Assembly (NCBI RefSeq): GCF_001412215.1 | Contig: NZ_LLWP01000005.1 | Span: 310,001 to 374,000 of the forward strand | Length of the DNA stretch: 64,000 nt | Origin: Pedobacter sp. Hv1 | Lineage (GTDB): Bacteria; Bacteroidota; Bacteroidia; Sphingobacteriales; Sphingobacteriaceae | Direction of reading: 5' to 3' | In this document: piece by piece, positions 35,522 to 44,378 of the stretch | How the letters are laid out: the number at the start of each line of letters is the position of its first letter | How positions within the stretch are numbered: position 1 is the first letter of the stretch | Made by a program: the position numbers and the translations under genes | The notes under the pieces: model-generated | Told to the model about the DNA's origin: nothing | Databases searched by the model: none | What the model saw: the letters and a program-made list of their open reading frames with translations, nothing else

Positions 35522-37243
35522 TTATTTGACTTGGTTGTAATCGATTACAATTCCATTTGCCAATAATCCATTTTTACCTTTACTAAGTTTACTACCAGCA
35601 ACCGTTTCTACAATCAAAACCGATCCATTTTTAGGAATGGCAATATTTCTCTTTTCTGTTACATTTTTGGCTATAAATTTTTGAGCGATGGCATCGTATA
35701 GGTCAACTGGTTTTTTGCCTTTAATTTTATAATTAATTACTTTATTTTCTTGGTAAGGGTTATAGATTAAATAAGTTGGATAGGCTTTGTTTTTGTAAAA
35801 GTCTGTGGCCAATACATCTAGTTTTAAAATCCCTTCTACATTTGTTTTTGCCACAATACTTCCAAAAATACCTACATGCCCACTACCATATACACTAAAC
35901 TGGCTAACTGCCGGATTTTTACCAGGCACCCATTTTGGCCCATCGCCTTGTGCTACTGGGGCTTTCAGGTTTTTATATAAGGTATCAAATGTTGAGCTTT
36001 TTGCAATGCCCTCGTAAGCAATTACCCCTTTGGTTATTGCTGCAAATTCTGGAATGGTTTGGTGTTCTTTTGGCATATACTGTGGGTAAAACAACCTCGA
36101 TGCATTGACTGCATTTAACATCCATTTGCCAATGGCATTGGCGTAGGCGGGTTGATATTTTACAAGTGGTACCATTGGCCAAGCCATGTCAAAAGTATTC
36201 ATCAAAAATCCGTAACCTTCGTGGTCTACCGTACTGCCAACAATTCCAGAAATATCATAACCATTCCATTTGCCAGTTAATACCCCCCAACCTTCTCTAC
36301 ACACTGCAGTACCATCAAATGTCCAACCTAGCAATTTGTGTACATCAAAATTAGTTCCTTGTTCTACATTCATTCTTGCAGCTAGGTAAGCTCCAAAAGG
36401 CATCAACAATTCGTATGTTGGATTGATGGGATTACTCTCTAAGGCATTCATTGCACTAATTGCACCTTTGAGGTAGCGTTTGTCGCCAAATTTTTGGTAA
36501 GCTGCATATAAAACCCAAGCATGGCCAGCAGCCACATCTTGTTGTAGGCAGATTTGGTTTTTCATGGGTTTCATCTGCCCATAATCAAAATAAGAATAAT
36601 TGTAATTTCCGTTTAAGATCGAATCTGCCTTATAGAATTTCTCGGCTATACTTTTGGCAATCCAATCAAAGTCTTTTTGCTTTGGATATTTTTCGTAAAT
36701 GGCATAAAACAATACATTCGGATACACATCATACCACCAATCTCTACCATAACCACCCCCCAGCAAAGCTACTTCGGGTGCGGTATTGTTCATCATAATA
36801 TCCCATTTGGTATCTCTGTTAAAGTAGTTCTTCAACATGCCCGTAAAGTTCATTCCATTTTGGTTACTCTTGTCAATCCCTACCAAACTTGCGCCTAATA
36901 TTGCCCCCATATTGGCCAATGCTTCGTGAAACATTCCTTTGTGGTGTTGCAAGCCTTGTCTCACATCGCCCACAGCAGTATACATGCCCATAGCAGGCTG
37001 CTTAAAGTTATTGTTGTTGTTTTCCATCCACACCATTGGCCAATATTGGCCCTTGGCTTTAAAATCGTAAATGGTTCTATCAAAGTTTTTGCTCATTTGC
37101 TGCCAATCAATAATCTGCAGTGGCTGTGGCAAATCGGCCATTTCATCAACTCTACTTAGGCTAATTTGTTTAACCTGCGCTTGTACAGTAGCAAAAGCTA
37201 GGGCTAAAAAAAAGAAAAGGAAGGTGCTCAATCTATGTTTCAT
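35522..37243 (-). CDS. Secreted protein of unrecognised family in locus 2, possibly a glycosidase
   Basis: 573 residues with signal peptide (LALAFATVQAQ). I do not recognise a GH family. The long helical middle rich in Trp, Tyr and Gly (GGGYGRDWWYDVYPNVLFYAIY, GHAWVLYAAYQKFGDKRY, EGWGVLTGKWNGYDISG) looks like an (alpha/alpha) barrel as in many glycosidases. A beta-rich tail follows (IAIPKNGSVLIVETVAG). It is the last gene of locus 2, 3 bp after the MFS transporter, which argues for a role in processing the same glycan. Possible acid residues are present, but none can be assigned as catalytic. Confidence 0.7.
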   Translation of the reverse strand: MKHRLSTFLFFFLALAFATVQAQVKQISLSRVDEMADLPQPLQIIDWQQMSKNFDRTIYDFKAKGQYWPMVWMENNNNNFKQPAMGMYTAVGDVRQGLQHHKGMFHEALANMGAILGASLVGIDKSNQNGMNFTGMLKNYFNRDTKWDIMMNNTAPEVALLGGGYGRDWWYDVYPNVLFYAIYEKYPKQKDFDWIAKSIAEKFYKADSILNGNYNYSYFDYGQMKPMKNQICLQQDVAAGHAWVLYAAYQKFGDKRYLKGAISAMNALESNPINPTYELLMPFGAYLAARMNVEQGTNFDVHKLLGWTFDGTAVCREGWGVLTGKWNGYDISGIVGSTVDHEGYGFLMNTFDMAWPMVPLVKYQPAYANAIGKWMLNAVNASRLFYPQYMPKEHQTIPEFAAITKGVIAYEGIAKSSTFDTLYKNLKAPVAQGDGPKWVPGKNPAVSQFSVYGSGHVGIFGSIVAKTNVEGILKLDVLATDFYKNKAYPTYLIYNPYQENKVINYKIKGKKPVDLYDAIAQKFIAKNVTEKRNIAIPKNGSVLIVETVAGSKLSKGKNGLLANGIVIDYNQVK

Positions 37244-37246
37244 ATG

Positions 37247-38539
37247 CTAATCTGTAAGTGGTAAACCAACTATAGGTTCTTCGTTATTTAAAATGGGTGC
37301 CTCGTCTATATTTTCTATTTTTCCTTGTTTGATAATGTCTTTAGCCACCCAATAAGAAGCCAATTGTAAAATGGCCACAATAATAATGGCATACCGTAAA
37401 GCTATTTCTACAGAGAAACAATAAGCCAACACCAAAAAAGTACCCGCACCTGTTAAGCGGCCAATATACAAACCTGCTTCGTGATTTAAGATATAAGCAA
37501 ACTCGCTTCGTTTTTCTTTTTTGGTTAAAATATCAATTACACTAAATTGAATAGGAAAATAAGCTAGGTCTAATAAAGGCTTGGCCAATAAAAGGAACAG
37601 CATAAACAAGATTACACCAGTACTGTTATACAGCACACCATTAATTATAGCAGCAATGGCAAAAAGACCTAAACCTATACCAAACACATATAACCTGTGT
37701 TTTGGTGAAGTATTGCGGCCGATAATGTACATTACAACTGCAGCAATAATGGCTCCTACAGATTGCGCTGTACCCAAAGCACCTTCTTTACCCACCAATA
37801 GCATAATGAGCATAGCGGGAGCAGTAACCAAAAACCCTTGAACCAGTCCTTTTAAAGTTGCTAATCTTAACAATTTGTACCAATAAGGATCGAATTTAAA
37901 ATAGACAAATTTCTTTGCTGTGGGGTTGGTAAAATTTCCTCTGAAACACATGATAGAGGCTAGAATTGTAATGACGATTACCAAACCAGTTACCACTTTA
38001 TAGGCCATATTTACATCGCCAGTTTTGGAAGATAGCTCAATGAACCATCCTATTAAAAAGGGAATAACTACGGCAATAATGGTATAGAAAAAGGTTTCCA
38101 AGCCATAATAATAATTTCTATTTTCATCATTGGTAATGGCTAAGGCCAAGAAATCGCGATTGGCCCAATAAAAACCAAAAGACATGCCCATAATTAGTCC
38201 TGCAATTCCAATGCCTGTGGTATCTAAAGTGGTTAATGACATCATGATCATCATCGAAACACCACTTAACATCATGCCCAGAGAATACAAGGTTTTAATA
38301 GAAAATGTGCGCAACAGATAACCATTGATAAAAAAGGTAATGGGTATACCTGTATAAATGGTCAATTGATAAACTACCACTTTTACCGGATCGTTTGAGC
38401 TGCGCATTACATACGCTGCTACGAAAATATCTATAACAGGCAGTACAATGCTATAAATTAGATTGGTTAGTGTTAATACCCTAAAGTTGTACGACTGACT
38501 TTTGAAATGGGCAATTTCTTTTTGAAGTTTATGTAGCAT
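37247..38539 (-). CDS. MFS transporter, probably for a mannoside
   Basis: 430 residues with about 12 hydrophobic helices (e.g. YQLTIYTGIPITFFINGYLL, IGIAGLIMGMSFGFYWANRD, FLVTAPAMLIMLLVG). Its ATG overlaps the end of the GH130 gene by 11 bp, so translation is coupled. An inner-membrane transporter next to a GH130 phosphorylase is the standard arrangement for import of beta-mannosyl disaccharides before phosphorolysis. The substrate is inferred from this neighbour. Confidence 0.88.
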   Translation of the reverse strand: MLHKLQKEIAHFKSQSYNFRVLTLTNLIYSIVLPVIDIFVAAYVMRSSNDPVKVVVYQLTIYTGIPITFFINGYLLRTFSIKTLYSLGMMLSGVSMMIMMSLTTLDTTGIGIAGLIMGMSFGFYWANRDFLALAITNDENRNYYYGLETFFYTIIAVVIPFLIGWFIELSSKTGDVNMAYKVVTGLVIVITILASIMCFRGNFTNPTAKKFVYFKFDPYWYKLLRLATLKGLVQGFLVTAPAMLIMLLVGKEGALGTAQSVGAIIAAVVMYIIGRNTSPKHRLYVFGIGLGLFAIAAIINGVLYNSTGVILFMLFLLLAKPLLDLAYFPIQFSVIDILTKKEKRSEFAYILNHEAGLYIGRLTGAGTFLVLAYCFSVEIALRYAIIIVAILQLASYWVAKDIIKQGKIENIDEAPILNNEEPIVGLPLTD

Positions 38540-39590
38540 GATTGTATTTTAAATGAGCTAAAATATCCTGAATTGAAAATTTGGCGGCACATACAAATTC
38601 GTCTGCTGCACCATAATAGATTGTAAGTTCATCGTTGTTAACGAGATGGCCATTTGTAAAAACTACATGTCCAAAAAAACCACTCAACTCGTAGTCTGCT
38701 TCTGGCTGCATAATCGGCTCATCGGTTTGTGCAATTACTTTTGATGGATCGTTCAAATCCATTAGAAAAGCACCCAAACAATACTGATGGTTGGCATTTG
38801 CACCATGGTAGATTTCTAACCAGCCTTCTGCTGTTTTAATGGGTGCAGCACCTGCACCTACGCGTTTGCTGTCCCAATTGTTTTTACGGGTTTTGATCAA
38901 ACATTTATGATTGCCCCAATGGATTCCATCTGGCGATTCGGCCAACCAAATGTAATTACCACCCAGATCAACACTACTCGGACGATGCAAGGCGTAATAT
39001 TTACCATTGATCCGCTCTTCAAATATGGCGCAATCTTTATTGTGTGGTGGAATGATCATTCCTTGTTTTTCAAATGTCTGCCAATCTTTTGTGGTACGCA
39101 TACCTACTCCAACACCATGCCCCGATACAGCGGTAAAGGTTAAATGATAGGTATCTTCAATTAAAACTACCCTGCAATCTTCAATGCCAAATGCTTCATC
39201 TTCTCCTTCACCTTGTAACAAGGGATACCCTTCTGGCTGATAGAAATGAATACCATCATCACTACAAACTAGCCGTAAATGCGAAAGTGTGGTAAGGTAA
39301 TCGGCACCTTTGTAATTAATTACCCTTGGATCTGTAGCAATGAGATCTGGATCATTCTCTTGGATCTCAATAATTTCAATCCCTCCGGCTTTGAGTACTG
39401 GAAAAGAAATGATGCCTGGTTTTTGTTGTGGACGTTCAGCAACCCTAATCAATAACCAAGTTTTATTTTGGAAAGTAAATACCCCCGGATTTAATAGACA
39501 AGCTATTTCTAAACCCGCTCTACTGGGTTTGAGATCTTTAGGGCTTAATAGGGGGTTCTGAACAAAACGTTTTGCGATAACTGCAGTCAT
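38529..39590 (-). CDS. GH130 beta-mannoside phosphorylase
   Basis: 353 residues from ATG 39590 (MTAVIAKRFVQNPLLSP). An ATG at 39611 gives seven more residues without support. The five-bladed propeller family shows KPGIISFP, IATDPRVINYKGADYLTTLSHLRL with the likely acid Asp, GIEDCRVV, KDCAIFEERINGKYYALHRP and YELSGFFGHVVFTNG. No signal peptide, so it acts in the cytosol. GH130 enzymes split beta-1,4-mannosides with phosphate, for example Man-GlcNAc or Man-Man, giving mannose-1-phosphate. Which acceptor is used cannot be read from sequence. It completes N-glycan-core or mannan breakdown begun by locus 1. Confidence 0.92.
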   Translation of the reverse strand: MTAVIAKRFVQNPLLSPKDLKPSRAGLEIACLLNPGVFTFQNKTWLLIRVAERPQQKPGIISFPVLKAGGIEIIEIQENDPDLIATDPRVINYKGADYLTTLSHLRLVCSDDGIHFYQPEGYPLLQGEGEDEAFGIEDCRVVLIEDTYHLTFTAVSGHGVGVGMRTTKDWQTFEKQGMIIPPHNKDCAIFEERINGKYYALHRPSSVDLGGNYIWLAESPDGIHWGNHKCLIKTRKNNWDSKRVGAGAAPIKTAEGWLEIYHGANANHQYCLGAFLMDLNDPSKVIAQTDEPIMQPEADYELSGFFGHVVFTNGHLVNNDELTIYYGAADEFVCAAKFSIQDILAHLKYNHAT

Positions 39591-39648
39591 ATTTTTAGCA
39601 TAAAATTGCACGGCCCAAAAAAATGCGGCTCAATTTATAAATGAAAAA

Positions 39649-39677
39649 GAGGGGCCGAACCTTCAAATTCGGCCCTC
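39649..39677 (-). terminator. Terminator or attenuator between susD and GH130
   Basis: A GC-rich stem pairs 39649-39659 with 39668-39677 (one bulged G). On the minus strand it is followed by TTTTT. It lies 8 bases after the susD stop and would make susCD transcripts more abundant than those of the enzyme genes. Confidence 0.8.
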
Positions 39678-39684
39678 AAAAGAT

Positions 39685-41163
39685 TTAATATCCTGGATTT
39701 TGTTTTAAGGTTCCGGCAGAAGCATCTATTTCGCCTTGCGGTAGTGGATATAGGTTGTGCTTGTCTTGGAAATTTTTACCTTTTGCAGTTAAAACCGCTT
39801 TGGCAATACCCCATCTTTTCAAATCCAACATTCTTTGCGATTCAAAACCCAACTCTACCCTTCTTTCGGCAATGAGCCAGTTTTTCACTGTTGCTTTATC
39901 GGTAGAAGCAGGTCTATCTGGTAAGGTACCAGCAGGTACTGGTGCACCAGTAGCGGTTGCCGAAGTTCTAGCTCTTGCCCTAATCTGGTTAATGATGGTA
40001 ATGGCTTCTGGATAAGTTCCTTTTTCGATATAGGCTTCGGCTTTCCATAACAGCACATCGGCAAATCTGATATAGATTTTGTTATTTGCTGCGTCGTCAT
40101 TGCCTTTGTTTGCACCATTTAAACTGCCCAATAGTTTATTTAGGTTTTGGTTTCCTACATCAACTGTTAACAATTTTCTTGGATCATTTGCTTCAAAAGC
40201 ATTTAGAAAATCTGTACTCGGCGCAAAAAATCCCCAGCCCAATGGTGCACAAATTCCATTTCCATTTCTGGGGTTGGTATTGCTTTGATGGTCGTAGGCA
40301 AAAATAACTTCATTATCTGTAAACTCTGAATTAAAACTATCGAAGTAATTGGCGTTTAAGCTATAAAAGTTCAAGTTCTGCAATTCGCTAACCAAGGTAA
40401 TTACATCGTCCCATTTTTCTGTATACAAAGCGGCCTTAGCTTGTAATGCAATTACTGCACCTTTAGAAACTCTCCATTTTTCTGTAGCAGAGCTAAATTT
40501 TGAGTTTGGCAACAAGGTTTTTGCAGTAGCAAGATCAGCTTTGATTTTATCGAAAACAACTGTTTTACTTGCTCTAACTGCAACCTCAAAAGCTTCTTGA
40601 TAGGTTTTTACTGGCTTTAAAATTAAAGGCACATCGCCAAAATTTGTCACCAATGAAAAGTAATAGTAAGACCTTAAGAAATAAGCTTCTCCCAACAATT
40701 GGTTCTTTCTTGCTGGAGTAATTCCAGTAATGGCTTCTATATCTGATTTGGTTAACAACTCAATTGCAATATTTAGTCTTTTAATACCTTCATAATCGTA
40801 CTTCCACAAACCGTTTGGACCACCATTGGTTGAGGTATAAGTGAAATTGTTAACATCATCCATCCATGGTTGATCGCCATCAGGACTCCATTTCTTCTCG
40901 GCATCATCTGAAGCTATATCTTGCAGCACCAGGTCATTTTGAAATACCAAGCCACCTCCCCAATCCCACTGGGCCAAAATATTAAGGCGGTTAGACAGCA
41001 ATTGATAAGAAGAGTTGACAGAGTTTTCAACGGTACTCAAGTTTGGGGTACTGTTTACTTGTTCGAGGGTGGTTAAACCAACAGCCTCTGTGGTCAATTG
41101 TTTTTCGCAACCAGCCAATGCAAAAAACACGAGCATTAGTGCCATTATTGATAATTTTTTCAT
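39685..41163 (-). CDS. SusD/RagB surface glycan-binding lipoprotein
   Basis: 492 residues. Lipoprotein signal MKKLSIMALMLVFFALAGC. The N-terminal SusD domain contains LLGEAYFLRSYYYFSLVTNFGDVPLI and the C-terminal part ADVLLWKAEAYIEKGTYPEAITIINQIRAR and LIAERRVELGFESQRMLDLKRWG, both textbook RagB/SusD segments. It would bind glycans over the SusC barrel. It follows susC by 23 bp. Confidence 0.95.
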   Translation of the reverse strand: MKKLSIMALMLVFFALAGCEKQLTTEAVGLTTLEQVNSTPNLSTVENSVNSSYQLLSNRLNILAQWDWGGGLVFQNDLVLQDIASDDAEKKWSPDGDQPWMDDVNNFTYTSTNGGPNGLWKYDYEGIKRLNIAIELLTKSDIEAITGITPARKNQLLGEAYFLRSYYYFSLVTNFGDVPLILKPVKTYQEAFEVAVRASKTVVFDKIKADLATAKTLLPNSKFSSATEKWRVSKGAVIALQAKAALYTEKWDDVITLVSELQNLNFYSLNANYFDSFNSEFTDNEVIFAYDHQSNTNPRNGNGICAPLGWGFFAPSTDFLNAFEANDPRKLLTVDVGNQNLNKLLGSLNGANKGNDDAANNKIYIRFADVLLWKAEAYIEKGTYPEAITIINQIRARARTSATATGAPVPAGTLPDRPASTDKATVKNWLIAERRVELGFESQRMLDLKRWGIAKAVLTAKGKNFQDKHNLYPLPQGEIDASAGTLKQNPGY

Positions 41164-41186
41164 AATGTTATTTTATTAATGGTTGT

Positions 41187-44100
41187 TTATAAAGTAAGTT
41201 TTAAGCCAACAATAAATGCTTTTGATTGAGGATAGGTTCCTTTATCAATTAACGAAGTCGACTCTGGATCTAATCCTGTGTAGTCTGTAATGGTAAATAG
41301 GTTTTGTGCTGAAGCATATAAGCGTACATTTTTAAAGCCAATTTTTTGAACTTTAAAAGTGTATCCCAACTCAATGTTTTTCAATCTTACGTATGATGCA
41401 TCTTCCACAAATACGCTAGAAACATTTCCGCCACCATTGTTATTAAATGTTACCCTTGGTAAAGTATTGCTGGTGCCTTCGCCATGCCAGCTGTTCAATA
41501 CAGAAGTCATTGAATTGAATGGGCGGCTATCAAAATTGATGATCTGTTTCAAATCGTTATATCTGTCTACGCCTTGCACACCTTGTATCAAGAAAGAGAA
41601 ATCGAAGTTTTTATAAGATGATGAAAAAGCAAAACCATACGTAAGTTTTGGTACTGGATTACCAATAAATGTTCTATCGTCTGCATTAATTTGTCCATCT
41701 CCATTTAAGTCTTTAAACCTGATATCGCCAGGTAAAGTACCATTAGGATTGGCAAATAAATGACTGCTTACTTCTGCTGCATTTTGGTAAATACCATCGA
41801 ACACTAGGCCAAAGTAAGAGCTAATTGGTTGCCCAACTTCTGTTTTGGTATGTGTATTATCGTCAGAAATATTTCTTACAAACTCTTGTAGTTTATTTAC
41901 CCTATTGGTTAGCGTAGCTACGTTTGCGTTGATGTTATATTTAAATTGATGATCGTTGTTTTGAAGGTTTAAAGCAAATTCAAAACCCTTATTACTTACC
42001 TGTCCGGCATTTACAAATGTTCTTTCAATTACACCCACTGCTACAGCTGGTAAACCAACCGTTAACAAAATATCATCTGTTTTTTTCACAAAATATTCTG
42101 CAGAGAAAGAGAGTTTGTTCTTTAAAATACCCATATCGATCCCAAAATTGGTTTGGGTAACGGTTTCCCATTTGATATCTGGATTACCATATCTTACAAT
42201 ATTGACTACACCACCGCTCTCAGACACTAGGGTTTCGTAAGCATTGTTCGGTATCTCTTGGTTACCTGCCTGCCCCCAACTTGCCCTTAACCTCAGGTTA
42301 CTTAACCAAGTTACATCTTTCATAAAGTTCTCGTTAGAGATTAACCAACCTCCAGATACTGAAGGAAAATATCCCCATTTATTATTAGGGCCAAAACGTG
42401 AAGAAGCATCTGCTCTTAAGGTACCTGTTACAAAATATTTACCACTAAAATCATATGTTCCATTGGCAAAGAAAGAGACCAAGTTAAAACTGCTCGCCGA
42501 ACCAGAGTTGTACAGGTTAGCCGTATTTCCGTAATCTAAATATTGAAAAGCAGGCGTTGAATTGTTAAAATTCTGTCTGCTACCACCTATCGCTGCCGAT
42601 TTGCTAGAAATCGTTTCTGTACCTAACAAGAGGTTTACATTGTGTTTTTGGTTAAAGGTTTTAAGGTAATTTAAGGTATTGCTAAACGTGAAAGACATTA
42701 CCTGACCTCTGTTTTCGTCGAGGTTATTGGGCTTGTTGTTTCTACCCTTGCCCGGATAAAGTTCGTCTGGGTTATTGTCATTATCGTCTCCAAAGTTTTG
42801 TGCAAAGTTTTTATTGTGAGAGAAACTAATATCTACCCCAACATTGGATCTAAATTTCAGTGAATTATCTTCTAAAAAAGAATATTCTCCGTATAGGTTT
42901 CCAAACGTTTGGAAGGTATTTCTTTTGTCGTTGGTAAAATGTACAATGGCAATTGGATTAGAACTGTATTCGAAGTTTTTGTCCCAACCGTTGTTATTAC
43001 CAGTATAAAATGGAAGATCGGTATAAGGATTACTTGCAGAATAAGTTGGATCATTTACATTTTTAAACACTCCTAAAACTGGTGGTCTTAACAATGCATG
43101 GCGGATTACTCCGGGTACATCTCCACTCGAAGAAAGTTTGTCTTGTTTGGCATAACTCAATTGCAGATTTGTACCTACTTTAAAACGCTCGGTTACATTG
43201 GCGTTTACATTGGCTCTGAAGTTGAAACGCTCATAACCATCGTGGTTTTCTACCACAATACCATCTTGTTTGTAATAACCTGTAGAGATGAGGTATTGCA
43301 CATCTTTAGAGCCCCCACTTGTAGAAAGTTGCAGATTTTTAGAATGGCCAGTTTCAAATAATTCGTTTAACCAATCGGTATTGGCCAAATCTGTTCTGCT
43401 TCTAGCGGCTTGGTATGGACTAATTGCTGTAGCTGCATTACCTAAAGTATTGTGCCATGCCATATCTTTTACGGTAAGATATTGATCTGTGTTCAGCATC
43501 TTAGGTAAATTGGTAGCTTGATGAAAACCTGCGAAATATTCAATGTTGATATTGGCCTTACCTACTTGACCACTATTGGTGGTAATTACCACTACACCAC
43601 TTGCCGCTCTAGAACCATAAATGGCTCCGGCTGCTGCATCTTTTAAAACCGTCATCGATTTCACGTCAGATTGGTTGAGGAAAGAAATGTCTCTGGTTGG
43701 CACTCCATCTATTACATACAATACATCATTATTGCCCAATGTGCCTTCGCCCCTGATTCTTAGTTTAATGCCATCGCCAGGAGCACCAGTATTTGCAGCT
43801 ACAAATACACCTGCTACCTGCCCTTGTAAAGCTTGTGCAACATCTACTATTCTGGTTTTCGATAAATCGTTCATGTTTACAGTGGCTACTGAGCCCGTAA
43901 TCGAGTTTTTCCTTTGCGAGGTATAACCTGTTATTACGACTTCATTGAGTGCCTGCGAACTCGATTTGAGCGAAACGTCTATATTGGCACCTGTATAGTT
44001 TACAGTTACAGTAGTAAAACCTATGTAACTAAAAGTTAGACTTTGTGCGCCACTTTGTAGGGTTAAATTATAAATCCCATTGGCGTCTGTGGTGGCTTTA

Positions 44101-44258
44101 TTGGAGGTGCCGGTTTGAGTGACTACAACACCTGGCAAAGGCAGATTGGTTTCGTCTGTAACCTTACCAGTTAGTTTTGTTTGCGCATAACTAGAAAGGC
44201 CAGTTATTACAAGAAGCAACAAAACCAACGCTGCATAAATACGTTTGTTTTTTTTCAT
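41187..44258 (-). CDS. SusC-like TonB-dependent transporter
   Basis: 1023 residues. Signal peptide (VITGLSSYAQ), carboxypeptidase-regulatory-like domain (LTGKVTDETNLPLPGVVV), TonB plug (VLKDAAAGAIYGSRAASGVVVITT) and a complete barrel ending SKAFIVGLKLTL. It is the first gene of locus 2, with a -7 box and a direct-repeat activator site in the 120-bp gap to the HTCS gene. Together with the SusD it would import the glycan on which GH130 and its partners act. Confidence 0.95.
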   Translation of the reverse strand: MKKNKRIYAALVLLLLVITGLSSYAQTKLTGKVTDETNLPLPGVVVTQTGTSNKATTDANGIYNLTLQSGAQSLTFSYIGFTTVTVNYTGANIDVSLKSSSQALNEVVITGYTSQRKNSITGSVATVNMNDLSKTRIVDVAQALQGQVAGVFVAANTGAPGDGIKLRIRGEGTLGNNDVLYVIDGVPTRDISFLNQSDVKSMTVLKDAAAGAIYGSRAASGVVVITTNSGQVGKANINIEYFAGFHQATNLPKMLNTDQYLTVKDMAWHNTLGNAATAISPYQAARSRTDLANTDWLNELFETGHSKNLQLSTSGGSKDVQYLISTGYYKQDGIVVENHDGYERFNFRANVNANVTERFKVGTNLQLSYAKQDKLSSSGDVPGVIRHALLRPPVLGVFKNVNDPTYSASNPYTDLPFYTGNNNGWDKNFEYSSNPIAIVHFTNDKRNTFQTFGNLYGEYSFLEDNSLKFRSNVGVDISFSHNKNFAQNFGDDNDNNPDELYPGKGRNNKPNNLDENRGQVMSFTFSNTLNYLKTFNQKHNVNLLLGTETISSKSAAIGGSRQNFNNSTPAFQYLDYGNTANLYNSGSASSFNLVSFFANGTYDFSGKYFVTGTLRADASSRFGPNNKWGYFPSVSGGWLISNENFMKDVTWLSNLRLRASWGQAGNQEIPNNAYETLVSESGGVVNIVRYGNPDIKWETVTQTNFGIDMGILKNKLSFSAEYFVKKTDDILLTVGLPAVAVGVIERTFVNAGQVSNKGFEFALNLQNNDHQFKYNINANVATLTNRVNKLQEFVRNISDDNTHTKTEVGQPISSYFGLVFDGIYQNAAEVSSHLFANPNGTLPGDIRFKDLNGDGQINADDRTFIGNPVPKLTYGFAFSSSYKNFDFSFLIQGVQGVDRYNDLKQIINFDSRPFNSMTSVLNSWHGEGTSNTLPRVTFNNNGGGNVSSVFVEDASYVRLKNIELGYTFKVQKIGFKNVRLYASAQNLFTITDYTGLDPESTSLIDKGTYPQSKAFIVGLKLTL

Positions 44259-44279
44259 CTGATTTATATTTGATTAAGA

Positions 44280-44287
44280 CAAATATA
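44280..44287 (-). promoter_or_regulatory. -7 box of the locus 2 susC promoter
   Basis: TATATTTG on the minus strand, about 20 bases before the susC ATG. No -33 TTTG is present at the right distance, which fits a promoter that needs an activator. Confidence 0.6.
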
Positions 44288-44309
44288 GAGGGGCATGCCT
44301 GCTGCAGTG

Positions 44310-44339
44310 GTACACTATAATAACATTTTAGTTCACTAT
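44310..44339 (-). promoter_or_regulatory. Candidate HTCS binding site (direct repeat, 21-bp period)
   Basis: GTACACTAT at 44310-44318 and GTTCACTAT at 44331-44339 on the plus strand repeat head to tail at 21 bp, two DNA turns. They lie directly upstream of the -7 box. AraC-type output domains bind such direct repeats. Confidence 0.55.
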
Positions 44340-44378
44340 TGTTGCAAAACAGCCTCAAATAAGCCTTTTTTTTGATTC

